DNA from: CAVZZV01 sp963779845
Lineage (GTDB): Bacteria; Bacteroidota; Bacteroidia; Bacteroidales; GCA-2748055
Reading direction: 5' to 3'
Length of the DNA: 64,000 bases
NCBI GenBank assembly: GCA_963779845.1
Contig: CAVZZV010000001.1
Location: 944,396-1,008,395 of the forward strand
Part shown: piece after piece, positions 9,628 to 19,000 of the stretch
Layout of the letters: each line of letters opens with the position of its first letter
Position numbering within the stretch: the first letter of the stretch is position 1
Position numbers and translations under genes: made by a program
Notes under the pieces: model-generated
Databases searched by the model: none
Seen by the model: the letters and a program-made list of their open reading frames with translations, nothing else
Told to the model about the DNA's origin: nothing

Positions 9628-10263
9628 TTGATCCAGGGATTACCGCTGAGCAATTACAAGAAGGACGAATCCTTTAAAAAAAGGGAGGAGATCCCTTATA
9701 ACCACGTGGTTAGATTTGTTCTTACGAATACCCGGCCTGTGCGTTCAGCCATGGCCACCTATTACAGCTCAGCAATCATTTACCTGTTGCTATTGATCTT
9801 CCTGGGAACAAGAGCTTTCAGCTCAGCTCAGATTTCAGTCCTCCATTTTGCAATGATAATTTCCGGAGGTGTATTTGCCGGAAGCATCCTGGTTATTCCC
9901 TTTCACGAAGGGCTCCATGGAATAGCCTATTTTTTCACGGGGGCACGAAATATTCATTTTGGCTCAGACCTGAGTCAGATGATTTTTTACGTATCAGCCA
10001 ATAAATATGTGCTCGGACGAAGAGGGTTTTACCTTCTTGCCCTAACCCCTTTCATCGTTATCAATTTGGCCGTCCTAATCTTAATCGTTTTTTTGGACCT
10101 TCACTGGCAAATCGGGGGAATTTCATTCCTGTTCTCCCATAACCTCATGTGCCTGGGAGACTTTGCCATGGCAAACTATTTTCAGAACAACAGGAAAAAG
10201 GAGTTGTACACCTTTGATGATCAGGAAAACAGAGTTTCTTATATTTATGAAAAAACCCTGTAG
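9628..10263 (+). CDS. DUF3267 putative membrane zinc metallopeptidase, 5' end likely frameshifted
   Basis: Membrane protein with about four hydrophobic segments and the zincin motif HEGLH in the second (H93, E94, H97 counted from the TTG at 9628), matching the DUF3267 family of putative intramembrane zinc peptidases. The open frame has only a TTG start. A better start is ATG 9615 in the adjacent frame, which reads MNSHFDPGITAEQLQEGRIL and then meets TAA. Deleting one base in the TTTAAAAAAA run (9673-9682) joins it to KKREEIPYNHVVRFVL and gives a 215-residue protein (649 bases = 216 codons + 1). This is therefore probably a one-base insertion, real or technical. The substrate is unknown. Confidence 0.75.
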   Translation: MIQGLPLSNYKKDESFKKREEIPYNHVVRFVLTNTRPVRSAMATYYSSAIIYLLLLIFLGTRAFSSAQISVLHFAMIISGGVFAGSILVIPFHEGLHGIAYFFTGARNIHFGSDLSQMIFYVSANKYVLGRRGFYLLALTPFIVINLAVLILIVFLDLHWQIGGISFLFSHNLMCLGDFAMANYFQNNRKKELYTFDDQENRVSYIYEKTL

Positions 10264-10292
10264 ACACGAGGTAAATAAAAGATCTTAACATA

Positions 10293-11177
10293 CTATCCCA
10301 ACTCATCAAGATATTTTACAAAATCGAGAGCATTCTTAATCATTGTCACGTTTGAAGGAATTTTCGTTCCATTGTCTTCCATGTGAAATGTGGAATAAAG
10401 GATGGTTTGTCTCGGGTAGCTTTTGGATAGTTGAGCCAGATAAGTTGAAGCATCCATATTATACAACCCCGTACTGAAAGAGGTCATCAAAAAATCGCAC
10501 GGACGGATTTCGATTACAGTAGCAAGGTCTTTAAACGGTACTGACTGACCGAGATAAATAACCCGGTGTCCTCTTTTTTTCAGGAGGTAATAATAAAATA
10601 ACAGGCCTATTTCATGTAACTCTCCTTCCGGTAAAAACAGGATAAACCTCTTGCTTTCAGGGTTTTGTTCATTGAATATACCGTCGATCGCCACAATAAG
10701 TTTTTGCCGGATAAGGTTTGAAATAAAGTGCTCCTGAGCCGGGTTGATGGCCCCTGTTTGCCACAGTATGCCAATTCTTTCAAAGAAGGGATAAATAGAG
10801 TACAAAACCGTTTTTTCGAACCCGGATTTTAATATGGTTGTTGAAAGTATTTTATCGAATTTGTTCTCATCGAGTTCAATCATCGACATCACAAGACTGT
10901 CAATAATGCTCTCCGGGTCATTGTGGGTCCTGGTTATGTCGGTAATTTTAGCCTTGATTTCAAAATTGTCAAGCTGGGCAATTTGTGAAATTTTTAACCC
11001 ATTCCGGTTTAGGAAGGTTATATTGAGGATCTTTTTCATGTCCTCATCGTCATAATACCTTATATTGGTTTCAGTTCGTTTTGGATCAACGAGCTTGTAT
11101 CTCTTTTCCCATATCCGTAAGGTATGCGCTTTTATTCCCGAAAGTTTCTCCAGATCTTTTATTGAATACCTCGCCAT
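10293..11177 (-). CDS. MerR-family regulator with CarH-like cobalamin-binding domain
   Basis: 294 residues. N-terminal MerR winged helix-turn-helix (about 3-70: YSIKDLEKLSGIKAHTLRIWEKRY). A four-helix segment follows (about 90-165) containing the motif W-x9-EH (W139, E149-H150), then a Rossmann-like B12 domain with E186-x-H188-x-x-G191. In CarH/LitR photoreceptors, W-x9-EH covers the upper face of adenosylcobalamin and E/D-x-H-x-x-G supplies the lower axial histidine. Both are kept here, so AdoCbl binding and light-responsive repression are plausible. In characterised relatives the targets are carotenoid genes, but none are nearby. The downstream end converges with the DUF3267 gene. Confidence 0.87.
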   Translation of the reverse strand: MARYSIKDLEKLSGIKAHTLRIWEKRYKLVDPKRTETNIRYYDDEDMKKILNITFLNRNGLKISQIAQLDNFEIKAKITDITRTHNDPESIIDSLVMSMIELDENKFDKILSTTILKSGFEKTVLYSIYPFFERIGILWQTGAINPAQEHFISNLIRQKLIVAIDGIFNEQNPESKRFILFLPEGELHEIGLLFYYYLLKKRGHRVIYLGQSVPFKDLATVIEIRPCDFLMTSFSTGLYNMDASTYLAQLSKSYPRQTILYSTFHMEDNGTKIPSNVTMIKNALDFVKYLDELG

Positions 11178-11265
11178 AATCCCTGTTACAGTTCACTTTT
11201 TGTTTAACGTGTAAGCATGATTTAATAAACAAATGGATTGAAAAAATGTTTAAATCGACACGTTT

Positions 11266-11913
11266 TTATAATTTTCTGATTAGCGAAATCCCGTCTCTGA
11301 CGGGTAAAATCATACTTTCTACCCGATTGTCTGAAGCAATTTTTTTGTTGAATTTTGAGATTGCCCGGGTTGCACTGTCCGGATTATTTTCCTGATCCAA
11401 AATTTTTCCGCTCCAAAGGACATTGTCCACCAGAATAAATCCTCCGTCCCGCAATTTCTCTATAGTTAGCTCATAGTAGGCATCATATTCTTCTTTTTCC
11501 CCGTCTATAAAAATTAAATCAAACTTTTGTCTGAGGGAAGGGATAATGGAGAGGGCATCGCCCTGCAGAAGTTCGATTTTATCTGACACTCCCGCTTTCT
11601 CAAAAAATTCGAGATTTTTTGCTTTTAATTCATCATTGATCTCGATGGTCAATAATTTTCCCCCTTTTTTGAGTCCCCGTGCCAAACAGATGGCTGAATA
11701 CCCTGTATAAGTTCCAATTTCAAGAATATATTCAGGCGAAATCATCTTGCTTATAAATTCAAGAAATTTCCCTTGCACCGGACCAGAAAGCATTCCAGGT
11801 TGCCTCACCTTCAGAAAAGTATAACGGCTAAGCTCTGATAATACCAAATCCTGAGGCGATATGGCGGTTTCAAGGTATTCCTGCAGCTTGTTATCCAGAT
11901 TTAGAAGATCCAT
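11266..11913 (-). CDS. SAM-dependent O-methyltransferase (CCoAOMT/Methyltransf_3 type)
   Basis: 215-residue cytoplasmic class I methyltransferase. The SAM-binding motif I is LEIGTYTGYSAICLARGL, followed by the acidic LLTIEIN, the QGDAL motif, and the metal and substrate region FDLIFIDGEKEEYDAYYE...GGFILVDNVLWSG, typical of the divalent-cation-dependent O-methyltransferases related to caffeoyl-CoA and catechol methyltransferases. The physiological substrate cannot be told. The ATG (11913-11911) lies one base after the TGA of the M16 peptidase gene, so the two are translationally coupled. Confidence 0.9.
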   Translation of the reverse strand: MDLLNLDNKLQEYLETAISPQDLVLSELSRYTFLKVRQPGMLSGPVQGKFLEFISKMISPEYILEIGTYTGYSAICLARGLKKGGKLLTIEINDELKAKNLEFFEKAGVSDKIELLQGDALSIIPSLRQKFDLIFIDGEKEEYDAYYELTIEKLRDGGFILVDNVLWSGKILDQENNPDSATRAISKFNKKIASDNRVESMILPVRDGISLIRKL

Positions 11914-11914
11914 C

Positions 11915-13135
11915 TCAATAATATTGAAGGATTGTTAAATTATTTTTATCCAGCACCTCGTTTGCAACTTCCAGGATATCCAAAGGGCTGACCGATTCAA
12001 TCATTTGGCTTATTTCATTAAGAGTATGAACATGATTGTACGTCAGAATGTTCTTTGCCATGGAAAGCATAAAGCTCTCATTGCTTTCGGAGGAGATGGC
12101 GATTTGCCCGATCAATTGCCTTTTTGCCCTCGATAGTTGAAGAACCCCCAGCTTTTTTTTATTAAGCAGGTCAAATTCAATCTGGACCTGACGGATGACT
12201 TTCCCCATTTTATCTTTATCACTTCCAAAATAAACCTGGAAGATACCTGTATCCGAATAAGGTGTATAATGCGATTCCACCTGATAGGTATATCCTCTCT
12301 TTTCCCGCAGGTTCAGGTTTAAACGGCTGTTCATTCCGGGGCCGCCAAGGATATTATTGAGCAGAGCCATTGGGACCCGTTTGTCAGAGGAAGCGTCGTA
12401 AGCTATATTCCCTATTATGCAATGACCCTGATGAGTATCTTTTCGTACTGATTTATGGGTGGGGGCATAAGAGTTAGGCTGAATCCGTTTGCGAGTCCTG
12501 GTTTTTTCGGGTACCCGCCCAAAATATTTGGTGCAAAGGAGGATATACTTGTCGAAATCCAAATCGCCCGAGGAAGCAAGCACCATTTCACGCGTGGAAT
12601 AATTATCCTGCATAAATTTCCGAATGTCCATTCGGTTAAACTTCGCCAAAAGTTTTTCTTCACCCAGGATACTTCTTCCAATGGAATGTTCCTGGAATAC
12701 CAGTTCCTCGAATTCATCAAATATCAATTCAGATGGCGAATCTTCATAAGATAGTATTTCGTCAATAATAATTCCCTTTTCCTTATCCAGTTCTTTTTCA
12801 GGGAAAGTGGGATTAAAGCATATATCGAAAATTAATTCTATTGCCCTTTCATAGTCCTGCCTGAGGAAAGAGGCATGTATACAGGTGTCTTCTTTAGTGG
12901 TAAAGGCATTTATATCCCCGCCCACATCCTCCAGCCTGGATATAATGTGCCATGTTTTCCTCTTTTTAGTTCCTTTAAAGATAACATGTTCTATGAAATG
13001 AGCCATTCCGTGTTCCATTTGGTTTTCGTCACGGGATCCTGTATGGACCATGAAACCAAAATGGGCAACAAGACTTTTTGTTTGCTGATGCACCAGCCGG
13101 ATGCCATTGGGAAGGGTGTGTTTCTGTATTTCCAT
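11915..13135 (-). CDS. M16-family zinc peptidase
   Basis: 406-residue pitrilysin-type peptidase. The inverted zinc motif HFIEH (H46, E49, H50) follows HGMA, and a downstream acidic block near residues 115-130 (FPEKELDKEKGIIIDEI) supplies the third ligand. Two M16 half-domains are visible, with the C-terminal half at about 200-400 including the NLREKRGYTYQVESHYTPYSDTG region typical of processing-peptidase-like M16B members. There is no signal peptide, so it is probably cytoplasmic. First gene of an operon with the O-methyltransferase and possibly the MerR regulator (88-base gap). Confidence 0.9.
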   Translation of the reverse strand: MEIQKHTLPNGIRLVHQQTKSLVAHFGFMVHTGSRDENQMEHGMAHFIEHVIFKGTKKRKTWHIISRLEDVGGDINAFTTKEDTCIHASFLRQDYERAIELIFDICFNPTFPEKELDKEKGIIIDEILSYEDSPSELIFDEFEELVFQEHSIGRSILGEEKLLAKFNRMDIRKFMQDNYSTREMVLASSGDLDFDKYILLCTKYFGRVPEKTRTRKRIQPNSYAPTHKSVRKDTHQGHCIIGNIAYDASSDKRVPMALLNNILGGPGMNSRLNLNLREKRGYTYQVESHYTPYSDTGIFQVYFGSDKDKMGKVIRQVQIEFDLLNKKKLGVLQLSRAKRQLIGQIAISSESNESFMLSMAKNILTYNHVHTLNEISQMIESVSPLDILEVANEVLDKNNLTILQYY

Positions 13136-13483
13136 GGGCTAAAGTTATAGCATTTTATCTGGTTTCATTTCAATAAAAATTACCGGCTGTTTGGCCCTTG
13201 TCAATTTGTGAATGTATATCATTAATCTGCAGTAGAATAGAACACCATCCATGAAAGATCAATGATTTATGGATCTGACGGATCAAAGTTGTTTTGCAAA
13301 ATTGTTTTTTGCCTAAATTTGCTCTCCCGGCTCCCACGCATAATATTATTTATTTTCATTACAAATAAGACGCTATAATGAATTTTATCCTGATCTTATA
13401 GATTGTAACATGTAGTTAAACAGTCACATACATAAATTATGAATTCTTAAAGTAAAGGTTTGGAACGAAGCAGCTAAAAATGT
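13136..13483. other. Non-coding region with an orphan promoter copy
   Basis: No gene is supportable. At 13292-13322 it carries a near-identical copy of the tRNA-Phe promoter (TTTTGCAAAATTG, T-run, GCC, then -7 box TAAATTTG at 13314-13321), but nothing recognisable follows it. The start of the stretch must also hold the promoter of the minus-strand M16 operon, which I could not place. Confidence 0.5.
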
Positions 13484-13514
13484 TTTTGCAAAATTGTTTT
13501 TTTGCCTAAATTTG
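13484..13514 (+). promoter_or_regulatory. Promoter of tRNA-Phe
   Basis: A TTTTTG -33 element at 13484-13489 and a perfect TAnnTTTG -7 box, TAAATTTG, at 13507-13514. Spacing is about 17 bases. Predicted initiation near 13520 lies just before the tRNA at 13528. The same unit is duplicated about 193 bases upstream. Confidence 0.7.
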
Positions 13515-13527
13515 CGACACGAAAAAA

Positions 13528-13600
13528 GGTGCCATAGCTCAGTAGGTAGAGCACAGGACTGAAAATCCTGGTGTCCCCGGTTCGATTCCTGGTGGCACCA
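13528..13600 (+). tRNA. tRNA-Phe (GAA)
   Basis: 73-nt cloverleaf. The acceptor stem GGTGCCA (13528-13534) pairs with TGGCACC (13593-13599) and the discriminator is A. The anticodon arm CAGGA-CTGAAAA-TCCTG has the anticodon GAA at 13561-13563, and the T arm contains GGTTCGATTCC. CCA is not encoded. A promoter lies immediately upstream and a terminator hairpin immediately downstream. Confidence 0.97.
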
Positions 13601-13605
13601 CTAAA

Positions 13606-13656
13606 ATCAGGGCGGAGCAAGAGTCAATAGCAAGAGAAAGACTCCTTCGCCCTGAT
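13606..13656 (+). terminator. Terminator of tRNA-Phe
   Basis: Arms ATCAGGGCGGAG (from 13606) and CTCCTTCGCCCTGAT (ending about 13650) pair with a small internal irregularity and are followed by a T run. The 3' arm plus T run is repeated in every unit of the downstream 129-bp array, whereas the 5' arm is present only here. Confidence 0.7.
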
Positions 13657-14215
13657 TTTTTTCTGGCTACTCAAACTCCAACTCAAACTGAGGAAGTTTG
13701 GAGTGTGGGTTAAGAGCAAGTTTCATCATATCAGAATTTCTTTTCATAATAATCAATAGCAAGAGAAAGACTCCTTCGCCCTGATTTTTTTCTGACTACT
13801 CAAACTCCAACTCAAACTGAGGAAGTTTGGAGTGTGGGTTAAGAGCAAGTTTCATCATATCAGAATTTCTTTTCATAATAATCAATAGCAAGAGAAAGAC
13901 TCCTTCGCCCTGATTTTTTTCTGACTACTCAAACTCCAACTCAAACTGAGGAAGTTTGGAGTGTGGGTTAAGAGCAAGTTTCATCATATCAGAATTTCTT
14001 TTCATAATAATCAATAGCAAGAGAAAGATCCTTCGCCCTGATTTTTTTCTGGCTACTCAAACTTGCTTTCAACTCAAACCTGGTCGCCGGCTATTACGTT
14101 TCCTTTTAAACAGTGTGGGTTAAGAGCAAGTTTCATCATATCAGAATTTCTTTTCATAATAATCAGATAGCAAGAGAAAGACTCCTTCGCCCTGATTTTT
14201 TTCTGGCTACTCAAA
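13625..14215. repeat. 129-bp tandem repeat array after tRNA-Phe
   Basis: Near-identical 129-bp units start at 13625, 13754 and 13883. A fourth from 14012 and a fifth from 14164 diverge part-way, where the middle is replaced by a segment containing AACCTGGTCGCCGGCTATTA. Each unit begins CAATAGCAAGAGAAAGACTC, carries the 3' arm of the tRNA terminator, then a hairpin-prone ACTCCAA...TTGGAGT segment, GTGTGGGTTAAGAGCAAG, and TCAGAATTTCTTTTCATAAT. No coding potential is convincing. Confidence 0.9.
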
Positions 14216-14625
14216 CTTGCTTTGAAAATCAAACCTGGTCGCCGGCTATTATAATCTGATACAAACTTCAACGATAAAGCGAAATATATATCAGTGATCT
14301 GCGGGATTTTGTTATTTGGTTGTGATGGATGCGTTGACGGAAATTGGGAATGAATAAAATCAGTATTGAAACAACTTCTGTATTTGGTTGCCATATACTG
14401 TCGCTACAGTGGAATCACAATCTATTGTGATATGACTTATATTGCTCTTTTTACTTGCTTTGAAAATCAAACCTGGTCGCGGGCTATTACCGTTTCTTTT
14501 AAACATAATCTGATACAAACTTCAACGATAAAGCGAAATATAGATCAGTGATCTGCGGGATTTAGTTATTTGGTTGTGATGGATGCGTCGATGGAAATTG
14601 GGAATGAATAAAATCAGTATTGAAA
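14216..14625. repeat. Dispersed duplication, two copies 238 bp apart
   Basis: A block starting CTTGCTTTGAAAATCAAACC at 14216 and again at 14454 runs for roughly 150-170 bases in each copy, ending near AAATCAGTATTGAAACA. The copies differ by scattered substitutions and a short insertion (CGTTTCTTTTAAA) in the second, which is also present in unit four of the preceding array. The origin is unknown. I see no transposase or terminal inverted repeats. Confidence 0.8.
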
Positions 14626-14928
14626 CATTATGTCAGCATATTGCCCGTGCTGAACTTAGTTGCGTTTTGTTTTTGGGTTGGAAACAATCTGTCTAACAGC
14701 TTTCCAATGCCCTGTGCCTGAATGTATTTTAAAACTACGATCAACCCCGTGTAACTCGTTAGTCATTCCTCTGTGAAATTTTTATCGGCTTTCCCTGCCC
14801 TAAATTCTATGGTATTATTACTTTTGTTCCGCTCTGTTGGGGGAGTGCTAAATTTTGTTCTAACGCACTAAATATAAGCATTATATATGACAGATGCATC
14901 TTTTAATTTAGAAATTTAGGTTAAATAT
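14626..14928. other. Non-coding spacer upstream of the RND operon
   Basis: About 300 bases with no supportable gene between the repeat block and the efflux operon. The only recognisable signal is the TAAATTTG box just beyond it at 14929. Confidence 0.35.
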
Positions 14929-14936
14929 TAAATTTG
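14929..14936 (+). promoter_or_regulatory. Putative -7 box immediately before the RND operon
   Basis: TAAATTTG matches TAnnTTTG exactly and is the same box used by tRNA-Phe. It ends only five bases before the ATG at 14941, so transcription from it would give an almost leaderless mRNA. No clear TTTG -33 element is placed, so this may be chance in AT-rich sequence. Confidence 0.3.
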
Positions 14937-14940
14937 CTTT

Positions 14941-16068
14941 ATGGCACTTACAACAAAAAAGTTAATTAGGGTTTCTATTACTGTTATTCTGATTGTTATA
15001 TTACTTGGGATCATTATATACCCAAAGATTAAACCAATGTTGAAATTTGATTCTGGCGACAAAACTGATCAGCAAGCCGGTGCTCAGGGTATTCGTGATG
15101 TAGGACAAGCTTTGTTTGCCAGCGGCTATTTAATTGTGCCAACTCAGATGTATGAATTAATCAATGGCATTGGGACACTTTTGCCCGATGAAGAGGTTGA
15201 TTTGGCTTTTGAAACTTCAGGGAAAGTGGTTGGTATTTTCTTTGAAGAAGGAACTCGTGTTAAAAAAGGAGAACTTCTGGCTAAAATCAACGACAGACCT
15301 TTACAGGCTCAATTGTTAAAACTTAAGGCACAGCTAAAGCTTTCCGAAGAAAAGGAATTCAGGCAACGACAGTTGCTCGACAGAGATGCCATTAGCCGCG
15401 AAAACTACGATCAGGTTTCGACCGAATTACAATCATTGCAAGCCGATATTATGCTTATTGAGGCTCGGATTGCAGAAACCGAATTGCGTGCACCATTCGA
15501 TGGAAATGTGGGTTTACGTTTGATTAGTGAAGGTGCTATTACTACCACACAAACAAAAATTGTACGACTGGTGAAAATTAACCCCTTAAAAATTGAATTT
15601 GCTGTTAATGAACGTTATGCAGGACAAGTTGCCCCGGGGTTTTCAATTACTTTTGTTACGAATAGTGCACCGAAACAATTTGAAGCCCGTGTATATGCGG
15701 TTGATCCCAAAGTAGATCTCGCTACACGTACTATCCTTGTCCGGGCTCTTTATCCCAACAAAAACGAAGAGTTAAAACCCGGTAGTTCAGTGAGTGTTAC
15801 TGCCCTTTTATCAGAAATTGAAAATGCAGTTTCTATTCCTACTGAGGCTTTAATTCCTGAAATGGAAGGTGAAAAAGTATTCATTTACAAAAATGGCAAA
15901 GCGGAGCAAGTAAAAGTAGTAACCGGTCTTCGCACCGCATCGCATATTCAGATAAAGGAAGGGCTGAATTTTGGAGATACACTGCTGACGACAGCAATTT
16001 TGCAACTCAGGGAAAGTCTTCCGATTCATCTGGATACTTTGGTTACAAACCAACAAATCGTAAAATAA
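14941..16068 (+). CDS. RND efflux periplasmic adaptor (membrane fusion protein)
   Basis: 375 residues anchored by one N-terminal transmembrane helix (about 8-28), so it sits in the inner membrane and spans the periplasm. Lipoyl/barrel-sandwich halves flank a coiled-coil hairpin: the first half around VDLAFETSGKVVGIFFEEGTRVKKGELLAKI, coiled coil about 115-180, second half ELRAPFDGNVGLRLISEGA. The beta-barrel and membrane-proximal domains follow to the C-terminus. It bridges the inner-membrane pump to the TolC-type channel encoded downstream; the pump gene starts four bases after its stop. The transported substrate cannot be deduced. Confidence 0.93.
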   Translation: MALTTKKLIRVSITVILIVILLGIIIYPKIKPMLKFDSGDKTDQQAGAQGIRDVGQALFASGYLIVPTQMYELINGIGTLLPDEEVDLAFETSGKVVGIFFEEGTRVKKGELLAKINDRPLQAQLLKLKAQLKLSEEKEFRQRQLLDRDAISRENYDQVSTELQSLQADIMLIEARIAETELRAPFDGNVGLRLISEGAITTTQTKIVRLVKINPLKIEFAVNERYAGQVAPGFSITFVTNSAPKQFEARVYAVDPKVDLATRTILVRALYPNKNEELKPGSSVSVTALLSEIENAVSIPTEALIPEMEGEKVFIYKNGKAEQVKVVTGLRTASHIQIKEGLNFGDTLLTTAILQLRESLPIHLDTLVTNQQIVK

Positions 16069-16072
16069 TATC

Positions 16073-19000
16073 ATGAGTCTTTCATCAACTAGCATAGAAC
16101 GCCCTGTACTGGCAACAGTATTTTCCCTTGTTATTCTTTTATTTGGAGCAATTGGCATGACTTACCTTGGAGTAAGAGAATTTCCAAGTGTTGATCCGCC
16201 ACTCATTTCAGTGAGAACTTCATATCCCGGGGCAAATTCCGATGTTGTTGAAACGCAAATTACGGAACCTTTGGAGCAATCGATAAATGGTATTCCGGGT
16301 ATTCGAACATTAACAAGTACCAGCAGTCAGGGACAAAGCAGAATTTCTGTTGAATTTGAATTGACAGTTGATCTGGAAACGGCTGCAAATGATGTACGCG
16401 ACAAAGTATCGCAGGCTCAGCGATATTTACCCCGCGACTGCGATCCTCCAACCGTTGCAAAGGCTGATGCCGATGCCAGCCCAATTATGTTTATTGCTGT
16501 TAAAAGTCCTAAACGTTCGTTGCTCGAGCTTTCGGAAATTGCTGAACTTACCTTTAAAGAACAGTTGCAAACTATATCGGGGGTCAGTTCCATTAGCATT
16601 TGGGGTGATAAACGCTATGCTATGCGTATTTGGCTCGAGCCCTCAAAATTAGCAGGTTACCAAATGACCCCTCTGGATGTTCGCAATGCCTTAGTGCGCG
16701 AAAACATTGAACTTCCGGCTGGCAGCATCGAAGGCAATACAACTGAATTAACCATTCGCACTTTGGGATTAATGACAACTCCGGAAGAATTTAATAACCT
16801 AATTTTAAAACAGGTGGGTGACCAATCGATCCGGGTGCGCGATATTGGCCGTGCTGAAATTGGGCCAGAAGATCTCAGGGGAATTATGAAAATGAATGGA
16901 ATTCCTATGGTTGGAACTGTTATTGTTCCTCAACCAGGAGCTAACCATATCGATATTGTTGATGACGTTTATGAACGACTTGAATACATTAAAAAAGATC
17001 TGCCTGATGATGTGGAGATTGAAGTCGGTTTCGACAACACCGAGTACATTCGTACTTCAATCAAGGAAGTAAAAAACACTATTTATCTGGCATTTTTTCT
17101 TGTAGTTATCATTATTTTTATTTTTCTGCGCGACTGGAGAACCACAATTTTACCCATACTGGTAATTCCTGTTTCATTGGTTGGCTCATTTTTTATTATG
17201 TACCTGGCCGGATATACAATTAACGTTTTAACTCTGTTGGCAATAGTGCTTTCCATTGGACTTGTGGTAGATGATGCCATTATAATGATGGAGAATATTT
17301 ACGTGAAAATTGAACAGGGAATGAGCCCTCGCGAAGCTGGAATAAAGGGTTCAAATGAAATATTCTTTGCAATTATTGCAACAACAATAACTTTAATTGC
17401 GGTTTTCTTTCCCATTGTCTTTTTGGAGGGAATGACAGGAAGGCTATTCCGTGAATTTAGTATCGTAATTGCGGCTGCTGTTGCCATTTCTTCTTTTGTC
17501 GCATTGACGCTGACACCCATGCTTTCAACAAAAATTTTAAAAACCCGACACAAAAGAAGCAAAGCTTATAATTGGTCTGAAATATTCTTTGTTAATTTAA
17601 ACAACGCCTATCAACGATCACTCAATGCCGTGCTTAACCGAAAATATATAAGCTTGTTTATCCTGATAGGCTCTTTCTTCCTTATTTTCATACTTTGGAA
17701 AAATATTCCGGCAGAAATGGCACCCCTGGAGGATCGTTCGCAATTAAGTATTAATATGACAACTCCCGAAGGTTCAACTTATGAATTTAATGCCGAATAC
17801 ACCGAAGAAGTAGCTGCATTGGTTGAAAGAACCGTTCCTGAATGTGATAAATTAACTACAATGATAATGGGAGGTCACTCACATGTCCGTATTGTTTTGG
17901 TACCACTATCAGAAAGGACACGTTCGCAAAAGGAAATTGCCGCACAGCTTACCGGAGAACTTCGGAAAATGACAAAAGCAAGGGCAAGTGTTATTCAACA
18001 ATCAACTTTTGGAGGAAGACGCGCTGGGCTCCCAATTCAGTATGTACTTCAAGCCCCTACTATCGATAAACTACGTGAAATTTTACCGGAATTTATGGCT
18101 GAAGTACACGATAATCCAATCTTTGAAATGGCTGATGTGGACCTTAAGTTCACCAAACCGGAGTTACAAATCGTAATTAATCGCGACAAGGCGAACCTTT
18201 TGGGAGTATCTACTCAAAATATAGGGCAAACCCTCCAACTAGCTCTAAGCGGGCAACGATTCGGGTATTTTATTATGAATGGGAAACAATATCAGATCTT
18301 GGGTGAACTGGCTCGCCAGGATCGAAATAAACCATTGGACTTAAAATCGCTTTATGTAAGAAATAATGACGGTCAAATGGTTCAGCTTGATAATTTCGTA
18401 AACCTTCAGGAATCGACAGCACCCCCACAGTTATACCGCTATAACAGGTTTGTTGCTGCAACTATTTCATCTGGTTTAGCTGAAGGAAAAACTATTAGCG
18501 AAGGACTTGCCGAAATGGATAAAATTTCTTCAAAAGTACTTGATGATACGTTCCGTACCGCGCTTGCCGGTGACTCAAAGGATTTTATGGAAAGTTCTTC
18601 AAGCTTAATATTTGCTTTTCTTTTGGCCATAGTATTAATTTTTCTGGTGTTATCTGCCCAGTTCGAAAGTTTCAAGGATCCTATTATTGTGATGATGACT
18701 GTACCTTTAGCACTAACTGGTGCCCTAATTTTTATGTGGTATTTTAATATTACCATGAATATTTTCAGCCAGATTGGAATTATTATGCTAATCGGGCTCG
18801 TATCGAAAAATGGGATTTTAATTGTAGAGTTTGCCAACCAGCGCAAAGAAGCAGGAATGTCAAAGAAAGATGCAATCCGGTTTGCTTCTGCAGCACGTTT
18901 TCGTCCTATACTGATGACAAGTTTATCAACTATTCTAGGGATTCTTCCATTGGCAATCGGATTCGGAGAAGGAGCTCAGAGCCGTGTTGCAATGGGTGTT

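Noticed and set aside
13321..13345. Remnant of a second tRNA after the orphan promoter
   Set aside because: The GC-rich CTCTCCCGGCTCCCACGC stretch cannot be folded into any tRNA arm set.
13625..14215. CRISPR array or IS cluster
   Set aside because: The full 129-bp unit is repeated, with no variable spacers of constant length and no transposase.
14074..14394. 106-residue minus-strand open frame
   Set aside because: It lies wholly within diverging repeats, has no family match or start signal, and reads as repeat sequence.
14366..14551. 61-residue plus-strand open frame
   Set aside because: It spans one copy of the dispersed repeat and shows no protein-like conservation between the two copies.
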